Part shown: positions 26,076 through 40,000 of the stretch, in pieces | How positions within the stretch are numbered: the first letter of the stretch is position 1 | Layout: each line of letters opens with the position of its first letter | Source of the DNA: Struthidea cinerea | Lineage: Eukaryota; Chordata; Aves; Passeriformes; Corcoracidae | Assembly: GCA_013397865.1 (NCBI GenBank) | Contig: VZTI01000691.1 | Coordinates: forward strand, 490,706-554,705 | Direction: 5' to 3' | DNA: 64,000 bases | Translations under genes and position numbers: made by a program | The notes under the pieces: generated by a model | What the model saw: only the letters and a program-made list of their open reading frames with translations | Told to the model about the DNA's origin: nothing | Database searches by the model: none

Positions 26076-29000
26076 GGAAAGCCAAGGAGGGATGGGATAC
26101 CCTCCCATAAACACACGAGTGCCTCAACCATGCTGCTGCAGAAGCTGCTGTGGCTATTTTGTGTAGGCAAAAGGGGAAGAGTCACAGAGATTTCTCCTAA
26201 TGGGAAAGACTGCTATAGTAAGAAAGAATCACTTTAATAGCAAATGAAAATCCTTTGTAGATCCACATAATGGAAAAAAGTTTAGAAAAGCCAGAATTTC
26301 TTTCTACGCTTATGCCAATTCTGCGGCCGCAAGCAATGCCTAGATAAGCTATCTCTTTATATCAATTTTAGGACTGATCAGAAAGCATTAATGGAAGTAA
26401 AGTTTTTCCCAGATTTCTAAAAAAAAAGAAAAAAAAAATCAGTAGTTCTCCTATGAATATTGCCTAGTTCAGAGTCTTATTTCAGCAAATTTCTGTGAGA
26501 TTCAGGCAATTTTTACAGTCAGGCATTTTCTCACTTGCAAGAAAATGCTAAATGGACCAAACCCATGTTAAGTGTCACAGTATTTTGATCTGCAATTTAT
26601 TATGTATCACTATTATCACTGTTCCAAATTGATGTGAGAATGTGTACTGTTAAAAGACTACAGACTAGTTGCACTACCTACAAATTACACAAAACTTGTT
26701 CATATTTGGGACTGCTCTGGAGGAGCAGAGGCAACACTCTTTTCGCTCAAGTTACTCTGAATTTCATTGCTGTAGTACCCACCTAAGAACTGCTTCTGTA
26801 ACCGACATATTCAGGTATTGTGATTTACACCACAATACAATGCCATTACAAACACCCTCTTTATCCCTACAATAATAGCAGTAACATACAGGTGAAATGC
26901 ACATTCGGAATGGTACAATCTGTCACCAACAAATACATTTAGCAGCTTAAGGACTCGTCATTATGGAATTGCTGGAGGTTCCAAATTAAAAAGATAGGTA
27001 GCCAAGCAACAGCAAGCTTCCTCCCGTGAACAGTTTCCTGTTGTACGCTCTCTAGTTCTGACAGACTCATTATCCTGTGGAACTTAAAAACAGCTAACAC
27101 AGAGTTGCTCCAAGTACTGTAATTAAGGAGAGGATAAAACAGTGTCTTTTCAAACTGGATGGGTCTATAGGGACCTGAATGGAAAGTATCCAAGACTCTG
27201 AATGAAGGTGTTTCATAAAACATGCAATACATGTTACTCCAATTAAAATGAGCTTTATTTAAAAAATAATTTTAAAAAGCTGAAGTGGTAATAAGATGAA
27301 GAATGGTTTAATTTAAAAATGTTACATCACAACAGAAATATGATTTAAAACATCACATATTAACATTTCCTGTGGACAACACTGTGTAAAACTTATCTAT
27401 AAGGATAAATTTAACAGTGTTTTCCACACTGGACGACTGTCAGATAATACTGTCCAACAGTCTTCCAACAAAACTCTGCTTGTCTTAGTGTTCTCAATAA
27501 GGACAAAAATATTGGTGCAGTAAGCTTTGGGTTAAACTCAGAATCCACATCTGGATAGTGGCAGCACAGAAAGCCAAGTAAACAGTCAGGAATTAAGTAA
27601 TTCTCAAATGAAACAGGGATACACAAATTCTTCAACCTCCTCCAGCATCTTTTTCCAAAGAGGGCTTTAAGGAAGTGTGCAAAAGCTTAGAAATGAATGT
27701 GCCCATCATCCTTGTTGCAGGGGATGTTCTCCCCAACGTGAGGCAGATGGTGTGTGTTTGTACCAGGAGTGCAAAATATCCCTGTGCAACTGCACAAAAA
27801 TAACACATCAGAAGCGCTGTGTGCCAGCGAGCCCATTAAAGCGGCAGCTATTGGATTTCAAATTAATCCCTGCTTAATTCTCGCTGCAGTTTCAGTGCCG
27901 AGTGTCCTAGACCCAGTTTTGGCCTATTTATTGCAGCTCACGTGGTATAAAACATCACAGAGGGTTCTGGGGCTGCCTGGCAGACAGCAGCAGCTACAAC
28001 CCAGAAGAGAGGCTGTGCACATCCTCTCTGGGGTTCTCCACCTCCCCTAGTTCTGGGGGTCAGCAAGCAATCGCAGGGAAGTGAAACACGCTTGTCTGTG
28101 AAGTGCTTGCAGTCACTGGGCTGAATTTTATATATTTTGGGGGATGAATTTCCAAACTTTCTTCTTGGTCATTCTCCCTTGTTTCTCAAGGTACCAAATT
28201 TTATGTGAGGATCTGTTGTAAAGACCAGTATTGAAATCTGAAAAAAAGATCCACGTCTCAAAACAGGTTTTTGAAATTCATGGCAAACCTCAGATCCAAA
28301 ACTGAAACAATCCACCTGCTTCTGATCTCAGAAAACTGATCTCAAACTGAAGGGAATTCCTTGGATAAGCTAAATTCTTCTACACAGTGCACTGTGCCAA
28401 AAGCACACTAAGTATTTTCTAGAGGCACCATAACAACTCAGGTTTACTTGCAATTTAGAATTTCAAACTGGGTAATCCTTTCAATTCGTACGACAAAGCA
28501 CACAACAAAGTTTATTTTCAGAATGAATTTATATGTATCACATGCAAATCACAGCATAAAGTATGTCCTCAGAGCTTTCAGTGGAAGTCTGCACTTCTAA
28601 TTTGTCGGGTACAGTTTGCATTTTGGGGTCCTCGCATGAGAATGGGGGAAATCAAGTAACTCCAGGTATCAAGTAATAGTTAAATCCTTTCTGTGCCCAC
28701 AGCAAGATTAAAGTCATAAGAGAACTCCGGCATAAATGGTGCCTGTTAATCTGCAAAACAATTTAAAGTACTTTTGTCTAATCTCTCAGTTCGTATTTAT
28801 TAACCACAGTGCCATGATTACTGATATCTCCAATATTAAGAAAATAATGAAGGAAGTTCATTCATCAACAACAAAAACTCACAAAGGGTATGGGAAAAAA
28901 CAGCAGCTAAACTAAATTAACATCAATACCAACAATTGCATTTTAATATTTACTTTGTATACTGTTACGATAGCTTTACTTTTTCATTTCCTTCTAAAAT

Positions 29001-32000
29001 TTGTAATCTATAAAGGCTTTTTTAAAATGAGCTTCTGCTTATTATTGCCTACTTTCAGAGTTACCACTTAGCATTTCACAGCACTGTAAAGTGCCTTTTA
29101 GTGGTTTAACAATCATTCGCTAATCTTCCAACCTGTGATACAATACATAATATACAACTTCTAATCAAAGGGAGCCTTGCCAGCACTTGGGACCCAGGGG
29201 ATTGAATTCCCAGACAGTGCTCAAATGAGTGATGCCCACCTGGCAAACACAACAGGGATTGCACTAGGGGGACTCCAAATGCAGGTGTGTGATTTTCTAC
29301 ACCCAGAGAGAACACACGTGTCTCTGGACTGGCAGCAGGAATCATTCCTACCTGTCCTCAACAATCTGGCAAAGGGCTGAGCCCTCACCTGCTCTGCTGA
29401 CACTGAGCTACATATTGGAATTCACAAATGTTTCAGAGAGAAAGTGAGAAAAGTCATAGTATAAAGGTGTATTTAGAAAAAAGAAGTGCAATTACTTCTA
29501 TTTAAGGTATGCTAAGCAAATTGTTCTTTATATTTTAATCAAATTCATACCTGCATATGAAGCCATGATCATGATTTTCCACAAAAGGACACATAAGTCA
29601 ACAGCAAATATATGAATTGCATTTGCAAACACAAAGGTTCACGCCAACTGAAGCATGCAAAAATACCAATGAGCAGCTTAATTAAGCAGACTTAGTATTC
29701 AAAACTCAGTCACTGCTACTTAGAGAAGCATGCTCCTTTTTTAATATGCTTATATTTAATTAATTTAAACAAGAGGAGGATTATTAGCAAAAACAAGACT
29801 AAAGGCAAGACTTTAGTGCTCAGTGTCATGCCACAAATGGAAAGATAAACTCCTTGAGGTCCATACACTGGAGGGGGTCAGTAAATGACAAAAACACACA
29901 CTGGTGAGGCAGACCTCAGCAGGGAGAAGCCTCTAAAAATTATCAGATATAGGAGCAACTCACTTGCTGCTACTGAAACTTTGGGTTAAGCAGACAAAGA
30001 TAGCAGAGGACAAAGGAGGTGGAAAAGGGTGTGAAGGCTGCCAGAGGGACAAGGATATTTTGCATTCACAAAAATACACTGGTGTAAATAGGGCCAAGCT
30101 ATTCTCAGAGCACTATTTTTCCAAGAGCATGCACTGGTCACCTTCCCCTGGGAAAAGATTAGCTCAGTCTTCTACTGTGCAGGTCTTGTTCACACAAATG
30201 CAACATCACACTGCCAGTGGGATCACACCAGAGCCAAACTCTCAGCTCTGCAGGGCCAAGGCCCCCACACATGGGCTCATGCACTCATGGGCTCCCACCT
30301 GTTTCATCCAGCCTCATCCACCCCAGCCTTTCTGAGGAGCACAGCACTCCTGCTTCCTCTTAGGAACTCTCACTTGCATTTCCCTTAGCATTTGTCTGAA
30401 CCACAAGGTGAGTCTACTCAAATGCTTTTAAATCAATTTTTCTAAGGAAGGTTTTATTCCTAATCTTGTAAAATTAATTGTATGCTTAGAACTTTAATTA
30501 TGAAGTGTAATTTTCAGCATTCAAATTCAAGCAAAGTTTCTTCTGTTTATACAGAGAAACTATGATGTTCATAAATTATTATGCTGTTTCTTTCAAAGTA
30601 GTAGTGATGGTTCCAATCACACTTTTTTTTCTTCACATCCCATAAGTATCTATTAATTTACTGCCAGGTGACAGGCTGTATTAACAACAGATGTTAGACT
30701 GCATTAGCTCTCATACCAAGTATGCCATATTGAGTACAAGATCTAATCAAATACTTCAACAGCTACATTTGCAATCCAAATAAGTATTCCTTATTCACAT
30801 AGTTTTTAATGTCCATTTCTCAAATCTCTACAGCTATAATTTAAAAAGGTCTCCGTTACCCTAAGCTCTCTGCTGCATTATATGCATGTGCAGTTAAGCT
30901 CCCCATTTTCCAGCTCCAGCTTGCACAACTAGAAACAGCATTACACTGAAGAGCCAGGCATGACAAAATGAATGGAGGGAGAAGCAGGGCTGAGGCAAAA
31001 GATGCCTTCACACTCACAAGAGCAAGATCAAGTATGGCTGTACTTTTATTGCAATACATTTTCATTTTCAGTGAGAAGCCTGTGAGTAACAGCTGCTGAC
31101 AGGCTGGCTTGTTCTCCGCCACCACCCAGCTCTTAAAGGTGATTATGTAGTTTTGTACTCATAAGCCAAACAAGTGTTCTTACCCAAGTTTATGTTGTAT
31201 GTACTCGCTTATGGGACCAGGAAAAGAGGAAAAGGAGAACGACCTGTTCTGAAATATCAACCCAATACTTTTGGGTACTCTAGCTGCTGTAGAAAACAAA
31301 TCATAAAATGCGGACATGGCAATCATACAGGCACTTATTTAGTGGCTGCACGTAATTACAGCTACACAAAAAAGCCATTTCTGTTACACTTGGTATGTCA
31401 CAGGACAAGGAACCCCAGAGAGCAGATCCATTCCTGCAAAGAGGTTTTGTAGGCATTCAGAAAGAACAGCAGATTTATGGTATCATAAATAGTCACTGTT
31501 CCCATGTGACATTTACATGACATGGGTCACTAATACTATGTGGGGCTCACAAAGAGCATCCTTCTGGAAGAATGAATGAGTGTAGCTGAGGACACACCCT
31601 CCCAACAGCCCCACAGACTACCACATGTAACATGAACAGAATCAACAGCTTCCAAAAGGATCTTTAAAAAGGATGAAACCACACGTTTTTATCTAGGGGC
31701 AAACCAGTTGCACCTTTCCTGCCTCCATCTACACTAACCACAGGTTACTGCTCTATTGACGTCCTGCTGTCACTCAGTCCCCTCTAAGCACCACTCATCA
31801 CCCATTTGTCAGCCATGTATTTGTAGATGAGCTTTCATGTTAAGCACTCCTGAAAATAACGCAATCACTGGCTAATTCACAGGAACAGGGAACCACAATG
31901 TCAGTGGTGAGGCCTCTCATCCCGGGCAGAGCTGCCTAAAGCAGGGTGCCACACACTGAGCCCGAACGCCGGTCATTACAGATGGAATCACTTGCACAAG

Positions 32001-33980
32001 GCTGAATCACAAGCCCATGCAAAGAATTTGCACAGGAATGATGATGCAGGATGCTGTCTTGTCTGTCCAACAGTATGAACACAACTGCTCCATTAGCAGA
32101 GTCTTCATTCATTTACCCCTTCCATTCATTCTTCAAATGGAAATGATTGCATCAAATTTCAACCCTCTGAATTATTTAGGAAAACAATTCTAGATGGAGC
32201 ACTAGAGAGCAGCCTGCCAATATCTCTATCTGTGGCCATTCATCAGTCCTGTCAAGAGCTTGTGAGTTACATTTCTGTGCTCCTCACAGCATGCTACTGA
32301 AGAGTAAACAAAACGTAATTAACACAAAAAAATCACCAGTAACACCTAGGATTACATGGTTGAGTGGGATAAATGTGTGAATATATTTGGAGCTGTTTAA
32401 CAGTGCCTTCCCCTGAGAAGTGTTCAGAAAAGTTATTTGCTGTCACAACACTGCAAAATACATCAAGATTGATAACATTTATAGTTTTTCCTTATCAATG
32501 CAAGCTTATTGGTAACAGCTACTTTTTATGCTGCACAAGCTCAGAAGAAATTCAGTAGATAGAAGAAAAAAACCTAGCAAAACTCCTACGGCTAATTTTA
32601 CTACTCAATGGAATACCATTTAAATAAACACTGTCTATCAGGGAAGCTTTCATGCATAAACAATAAAAAAGTAATGATTAATAAGAACTGTACAAGGTTA
32701 TGTGAGAAATGAAAATGCTACACAACACTGAACAGACACCAGACAATGGAATTAGATCTCGCATCTTGGACAACCTACTATAAAATACTTCAGTAATCTG
32801 CTTTATATAGGAAGGTCCTGATCCCACATATATTTAGTAACAGGTAACAAACTGGGTCAAAAATTTAGTCTTACACTCAAAATACACATATGCTTATACA
32901 CACACTAATGTTGTACAACATTAAGCAATACAATAAGAACAAAGACTAAGATACATTTCCCTTTGCCTAAAGATCTTATAGCATCCTTTCCTTTCCTCTA
33001 CCCCACACACAGCCATGCTCACACTTGGCTATCTTATTCCCACCATTATTATTCCAGGGACACAAATACAACCCATCAGAAACTAGAGAACTCATTTAAC
33101 AGCCACAGTGGCTGCTGACTCTCCTCTCTAGGCCTCATCCCACCAAATCTGCATGACCAACACTGTACTTTTAGTCAGGTAATTCCCAAACACAGCTCTG
33201 GGGAGAGAAGGGCTAAGGAACAATCAGACCACTCTAAGGTTTGTGTGAAGAGACACTGGAAGTGGGTTTTGACAGAAGCCATTCAGCAGCACCAGAAAAG
33301 TGCTGAAGCAGAATGTGCCTCACTCCTGCAATACAGCGAATCTCTGTCCTTTCACCAGTTTCTACTGCAGACAAAGCCAGGAAAATTCTCAACAAATTGG
33401 GCATAATTTAGGGATGCCAAAGGTAGCATCTTCATAGCCCAAACAGGCTTCTGCACAAAAATCAGCTGCAAGCTAGGAAAGGGGCCCTTTCCCTGCATAT
33501 AAAACCTAAACTTTTATTAATCAATGAACACTAAGGAGCATTGCTCTCTTTTACATTTGCCAGTAAGTCTCATTCCAAATGCAACGCCTGGTCCACCAAA
33601 GACTCCTCCTAGGGAACAGCAGAACTGACCACCAAAATGAAAGTAACTCTGGAACAGTATTCCTGCTGTTAATCCTGTATTTAACAAAAGTGATTTAATT
33701 CACCATTAAAAGCATTTGATAAATCAGTTTTCTGTTACCTAGGGAAGTCCTAAAATTTATTCTAGGTCAACCATAAATTTTGAATTACTACACTATAGCA
33801 ATTTATAGGTTGTTCCGATACAGACAAGATTTATATTCTTTTAATTTAAGAAAGATTAAAAAAAAAATGTAGCAGTAGCTCTTCATTCCACGATATCTTC
33901 AGCTTTTATTACACATTAAAAGACAATGAATAAAGTAATTTCTTTTAAATGTAGACTTTTAATGCTACTGTTTACAATAG

Positions 33981-34014
33981 TAATAATAATAATAATAATA
34001 ATAATAGTAATAAA
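33981..34014. repeat. (TAA)n microsatellite
   Basis: Eight perfect TAA units are followed by an interrupted TAG-TAA-TAA tail. It lies in the PIGK last intron and is probably length-polymorphic. Confidence 0.95.
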
Positions 34015-37000
34015 CATGATAGTCTCTACAACCCCAAAATTCTACTGCTAGGAATTATGCTTTCTCACTAAGGTTTTTGTGGCTTAATTATCTTCATGTA
34101 TTATTGATATCTGGTACTTGGATGTAATTAAGAATAGGGGAACCATTCTTAGAGTACTATTCCAATCCATTAGGTAAATTTTCTCACTATGATATGAAAA
34201 TTTCCATCTACTTAATTAGCACACCTACTTCTTCCATGCCTAAGTGCACCTAAGCTGTGTTTTATGATGGCCCAAGGAAAGGAAAAAGAAACCACAACAC
34301 ATCAATTATGCCTCCACTCAGTTGTACAACTATTTTAAAATGTGTGAACAGTTAAGACAAAATTGAAAAATTACCATAATAGGCTTTTGACACTTCCCCG
34401 CTTAAGCAAAAATTAATTCTAACTCCCTGTTTTTATGCAATGCCTTTATAATTTCTCTAATCTCGAGTTCCCACGAGAGAGAACACAATTCTTTCAAGTA
34501 CAAGTATGTGAGGCTTGGCATCTTCTCTTTTTAGTTATGCAGTTTATTTGATGGAAGCCTAAACCGCTAAGCCTCCCTTTGTGCTTAATATAAGCCATCC
34601 TCAGTGGAAATACAAGTTAATTTAAGTAAAATGAAGTTTTAGGAAGAATGCATTCTCTTGCACAGAAAGCCCCACTAAATCAAAGCTTTTTTAAATGCAG
34701 CATCTGTTTCCTGAATTGCTCTAGAACCTGTAATAAAAATAAACGAAAAAGAAGAAAAAATTTTAAAAGGTACTTTAACATATGAAATACCATAAACATA
34801 AAAACAGACTAATGGAACAGCTTACTTCTCATTTTACTGCGTTTTGCAGCCTCACCTTGCATCATGCATGAAGACACTCTTGCAACGTATTGAACTAGCA
34901 CATTTGAAGCATCATCTGTTTTATTAATGGTGACTATTAGTAAAACCTACTGCTTGTGTTACAAAGGTGCATCAGCTGTATTGTATTGCTGGGATACACT
35001 TCCATACACACTAAGCTGTGTGGACCACATCCTAAATTCACAGTTATTTCACAGCACTGCTTAGCCCCGAAACACACCTGAAGTATTTGTACATCACATA
35101 CCTTGCTTCAGCAGCACAGGGTGTATTCTGATGCCTACTAACTTATTAAGGTCACAGACAGTTGGTGCAGATATTTAGTCTATTCCCACAAGAGGCAGAG
35201 GTATATTATTTGCATACCTTTATGTACTGAAAAACCTATTCAGTTATCCTCGCTAGAGACAACTCACCTCACTGCCCTAAACAGAATTCACTTTTCCAAT
35301 ATTTGAAGGAACAGCAAATAAATAGGACCCAGTGTAGACAAATCCAAAAAGACTCAGAATATCTAAGAATCTTGGCTTATAAATGACAAATGTGAATGAA
35401 TGCAGAGCAATTTATCACAAAAAATTATCACGGAAGCAAGGAAAGATGAAAAAAGTGAATTATATGCTTAAAAGAGGACTAAAATGTTGAGAGTGAAAAT
35501 CACTGAAGAGTTAATTTTAGCAAAAAAGCTGACATTAGCCAAGCTTATTATGACCACAAAGGAGAGCAAAGAATCTCAAAGCACAGAACTCACTTAAAAA
35601 TAGCCTCCTTACATTTGCAGTGACAGCAGCGGTTCTAATATCATCTGCCCCAAACAAAGTGAGAGAGCTATTGATATTTTATCTATAGCAGTGTGCAACA
35701 GTTCACATCATGTCAGCAACTGAGGCCCATGGGACACGTACATGTTGGTTCTTGAGTACCAGCTGCAATACTGTGAATATTTGCTGTAATTACAAATATA
35801 TTCTAACATGCCCTAATTGTCCTCCTCGGTTTTATTCCCCCCATAATTACAATGTTTTGAATAAACATCTCCAAACCTCTGCTCGCTCCCTTTTTCTACT
35901 TATCCTTCCTGATGTCTATACAGCCACAAAGAAGGGAGAATATAAATAAAGTTCCTGTGTGCTTTGTGCAGAAAGTCAGAAGAGATTAACATAATGGTCC
36001 TTTACAGCCTTAGTCTGCAAATCAGAACCTCTCACTGTTCACCTTGGTTTGCTTTTTGCCAACCTGCTATGTGAAGTTTACTTAAAGCTGTAAGCATTTT
36101 TGAACCTGTCTCTTTCTGTAAAGCTCTGAGCACAGATAAAGCACAATAGAAACAGTAACCATCGCCTTGAAATCACAGTTGTGAGCAGCTCCTGAAGAAC
36201 AACAAAAGGGGATCATGGCACAATCAGTCCCATGCCAAAACAAAGACACAGAAACATCAATAGTGCATACTGAAAGGTTTGTGCACACAGGATCTTCAAA
36301 CACATGGCTGCTTCAGCTGAAAAGAAGCAAATCAATTTTTTGAATATAAGGGATATAATAATTTTTTGAGTCCATGGCCATACCATTACTACCAACCCTT
36401 GAAATGCAGTTATTTGAAGTTCAGATGAGTAAACCCCAGAGATCTACAGCACTCTATAAAGCCTGTCATGTTACAGTCATTTCCTGAACATCTTCCTTCA
36501 TTTTCCATCTTAAATAGTGCTTATTAAAAAGAAACGGTTACAGGAATTACCTCTTAAAGAAGCTGCAAATCCAATGCAGCACCTCTAACAATTATAGCTA
36601 CTATAGAGCCAGGGTATCTTTTAATATATTTTTTAATAGTACATCTGACAATTCTATATGCTGGTGGGTATGAAACTGATGTCTCATAATCCACAAAATG
36701 GATGAGGCTACAGTCACATATAAAGCCTCATATCAGCAGTATTCTCAAGGGCAAACTGAGCACTCCCATGATATGCACAAAAGCCTCAAATTTATTTCCA
36801 TTTCAACTTTCCACAGTAACAGCTATTTCTACACTCATCTGCTCATGAGAAATATAAACAAAAACTTTCAGGAATACAAGTACACTTTATCAGTTTTAGC
36901 TGATACTACCTCTCCTAGTTGGCTGTAGAAATTCTGTAGTCACATACCCAGCCAGGATGAAAAACGCCCTTTTCTTTGCAAGCAGTAGTTTGCACCACTG

Positions 37001-40000
37001 CTGTGCTTAATGAGCACAGGACTCTACCAGGACTGGTGAGAGTGGAGTGTGGCCACTTGAGGGGCAGCCCCTAAAATTGCTCCAAGCTGTCTGTCAAACT
37101 GATCTCCCATCCTGTGCCAAAGAAGAATGGAGATAAAATGCCAATCTATACATGTCGGGGTTTCACAGATTGGGAAAGAGAAAACTGACAGATCAGAGTT
37201 AAAACTTCTTTGTCCAAACTGCAGGATGTGGACAGCCTCAAACAGTCATTTTGAAAACACTGCATCAGTTGCATCCATATCTGTTACTGCAACTCCCTGA
37301 AGAGGAGACAGGTTTTGAGGCAGAGCACGGACTGGGGGTTACTGTCACCTTGCTGGGAGCCATTTCTGTGAAAAAGGGATAAATTCACGTTCCAAGACTT
37401 GACAGCAGAGACTGGACTCTACTGATGCCCAGATGAGCTCCTAATGTACATGCACATCAAACAGAACATTTTGATAACTTCTCAATTAATTGTTCTTAAT
37501 AGAGTGTGTAAGAGGAAAAAACAGGTCATTCTTTTATTGGTTTTAAAATATACTTTGGTTTCATTTTTTAAAAATGCAAGGAAGGAGATAAAGTTGCATG
37601 CTTTCATGCATAAACAGGGAAGAAAAGATAGACCATGCATGCAACAGTTCTTGCAAGAAGAAGCTACCAAACAGCATCCCAAATGTCTCTGGCATGCTGG
37701 AACAGGCAAAATTTCCCCTTCTTGGCTTACAGAAAATGTTCGGTGTGGTACTTCTAGTATAAAATGGTTACAAACAAGAACACCACAACTGACTGTTCAG
37801 GTTCCTCATGCAAGATACCTTTCAATGCATTTAGTTATTCAACCCATTGTATTCAGCTATAACTGGAAAAATTTAATACTACATTCAGTTCCCCTGTGTT
37901 GCTTGGTCAGCAACAAAAAGCACTCATGGTTCTTTTCTGGCTCTGCTGAGCAGTGTTGTGTGCCGACAAAGGAAGTGCTCCCCATGCATTAATACTTTGG
38001 CACTCCAGCCCTACAGAAATGAAGTTCCCCATAATTGCTACAAAAGTTTTAAGATTTGGGAAGCAGCATTTGAAAGAAAAATATTTCTAAGATACTTATC
38101 TTTATTCTGTCTTGAAGACTAAGAAGAGATTCCATCTACTATTTCAACTTAACGAATAGATAACCCAGCAGAACTTCCCCTGTGGTTGAGAAACAGTAAA
38201 ATAATGGTCCTGGGTAGGCAGAGAGTTATCACCCACAAGAGTCCTTTAATGGGAAGATGGAAGAGAAGAGACTGCTTTACTACATCTCTGCTTCTGCATC
38301 TCTGCTTCATCATCATGATCAGATGAAAAACATAACAAAACAGAAGCAGCCGTGTCTTGCCAGTAAAACTAAATGATCAGTAATTTATGCTAACTCCACA
38401 TCATGGTAACTCTGTGATTGGAAAAACCTGATGAGAAAAACAACAGCAAATTTTAAAAATTACATTTTCTCTATTTTACAAAAATACTTTATGCTGCACT
38501 CAGATATGCTGTATTTCAGGAATGTGATGAAATTTCATTTGGTTAATGAGCTACCTAATTTCTGAAGAAGAAAAAAAAGACAACCTTACTGTTTGTGTGG
38601 ACTACTGGATTACATTTGAAGGTCCTGAGTACCATTCCTGACTCTGCAGCAGTTCATTACACAAAAAAAAGCCTGAAAAATCTCTGGTTTAATGGTTTAC
38701 CAGTAAAAGATCTGCACCATCTATAACCAAGTCAAGACTGTGTTTGGTGATTTCTTGCAGTGAGTCAGAGAAACAGGGGACTGTGTCATTCTTAATACAT
38801 TACATGACTCATACAAACAGCAAGATTCTGCTACTCAACTTTTAAAATCAAACTTAGTATTAGAAGAAATCTTAGGGAGTGAACTTCAAAGCACCTATAT
38901 GCACCAAGTAGCACAAGGTATTGGCAGGAATACCTCTGCTGCTCTATGACGTATTTGGTTTGGTTGGCAAAAGTGTGCAGTAATAGCTCTTCTTCTTTTG
39001 GTCCTTTTGAGCACTGTGTTTTCTACTAGGCAGCATTCAATTTAAAGAAAGCCCAAAGGATTTAAATAATCTCTAACTTATGCAGCAGTAAGAGAAATTA
39101 AGTCTATATACTGTTAACAGTTTAGGAAAAAAAGGAAGTTCTTACTTGCTGGATGACATCCAGTCATGAATCCACTTGAGACCACTTCCATTGCAGTTAT
39201 AAAATGTAGGCAAACCCCCTCTAGGTTAAACAATTCACAAACATACGTTTAATACATAAAAGAAATGGAAAAAACCTGCACATAGTAGACCACATTAATT
39301 TCTAACTCCCACACATCCTAAGTGCCCTAGATGAAGAAAGGCTGGTTCAGCAAAAAAGGTACAGCACACCTGGATTTAGCTCTGTACAGAATTTCTGAGC
39401 TCCAAAAACCACTTTAGGTGAGCTGGTGAGGAAGAGGATGTCAACATATTTCCATGACGTGCACCGAAAGGAAGTTTTCTCACCTGAAGTCTGGACCAGA
39501 CAGATGTGAGCACTGACAGAACAGGCTGCTGTTCTCCAGACACGCCGCAGTGGCCACAAGAAGTGGCCATGGTAAGGGGACACACCGTCTTCAGCGTGTT
39601 GCTCAGAACTGCAGTGGTAAAGCCTGACCAGGCAGGTGTCCTAGGGCAAGCTGACACCTCACAAGGCTTTGGTGGGAAGACAAGTGATGTATTTTGTTAA
39701 AATAAAACTGGACTCTGAAGTCAGTGTACTTTTTAATATTTGGTATGAAAAATTCAATTTTCAATCATTCTAATAAAATCCATTTCTGACAAAGAAAAGC
39801 ATCCCTGCCTGAGCAGACCTGTGTCTGTGACAGCAGGTGCAGCAGAACTTGGACCTTTTGGTGAAAGGTTGTATTTTATCTCTGACATCATCCAGCTGAA
39901 TACCATGACCAGAGTTCTGAAAAGCAAGCTATGCTTCAAAGTTATTTTCAAACACAGCTACATGAATGGATTTTCAAAGAATGTATAAATAGCTGTGTCT

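Noticed and set aside
26318..26330. GCGGCCGC (NotI) site, also present near 59868
   Set aside because: Rare in AT-rich DNA but expected occasionally. There is no adjoining vector-like sequence, so it is not evidence of contamination.
37444..37992. Plus-strand open frame of 182 codons in the PIGK last intron
   Set aside because: No recognisable domain or family resemblance, AT-biased codons with runs of Lys and Ile, and antisense to PIGK with no splice or promoter context. Probably fortuitous.
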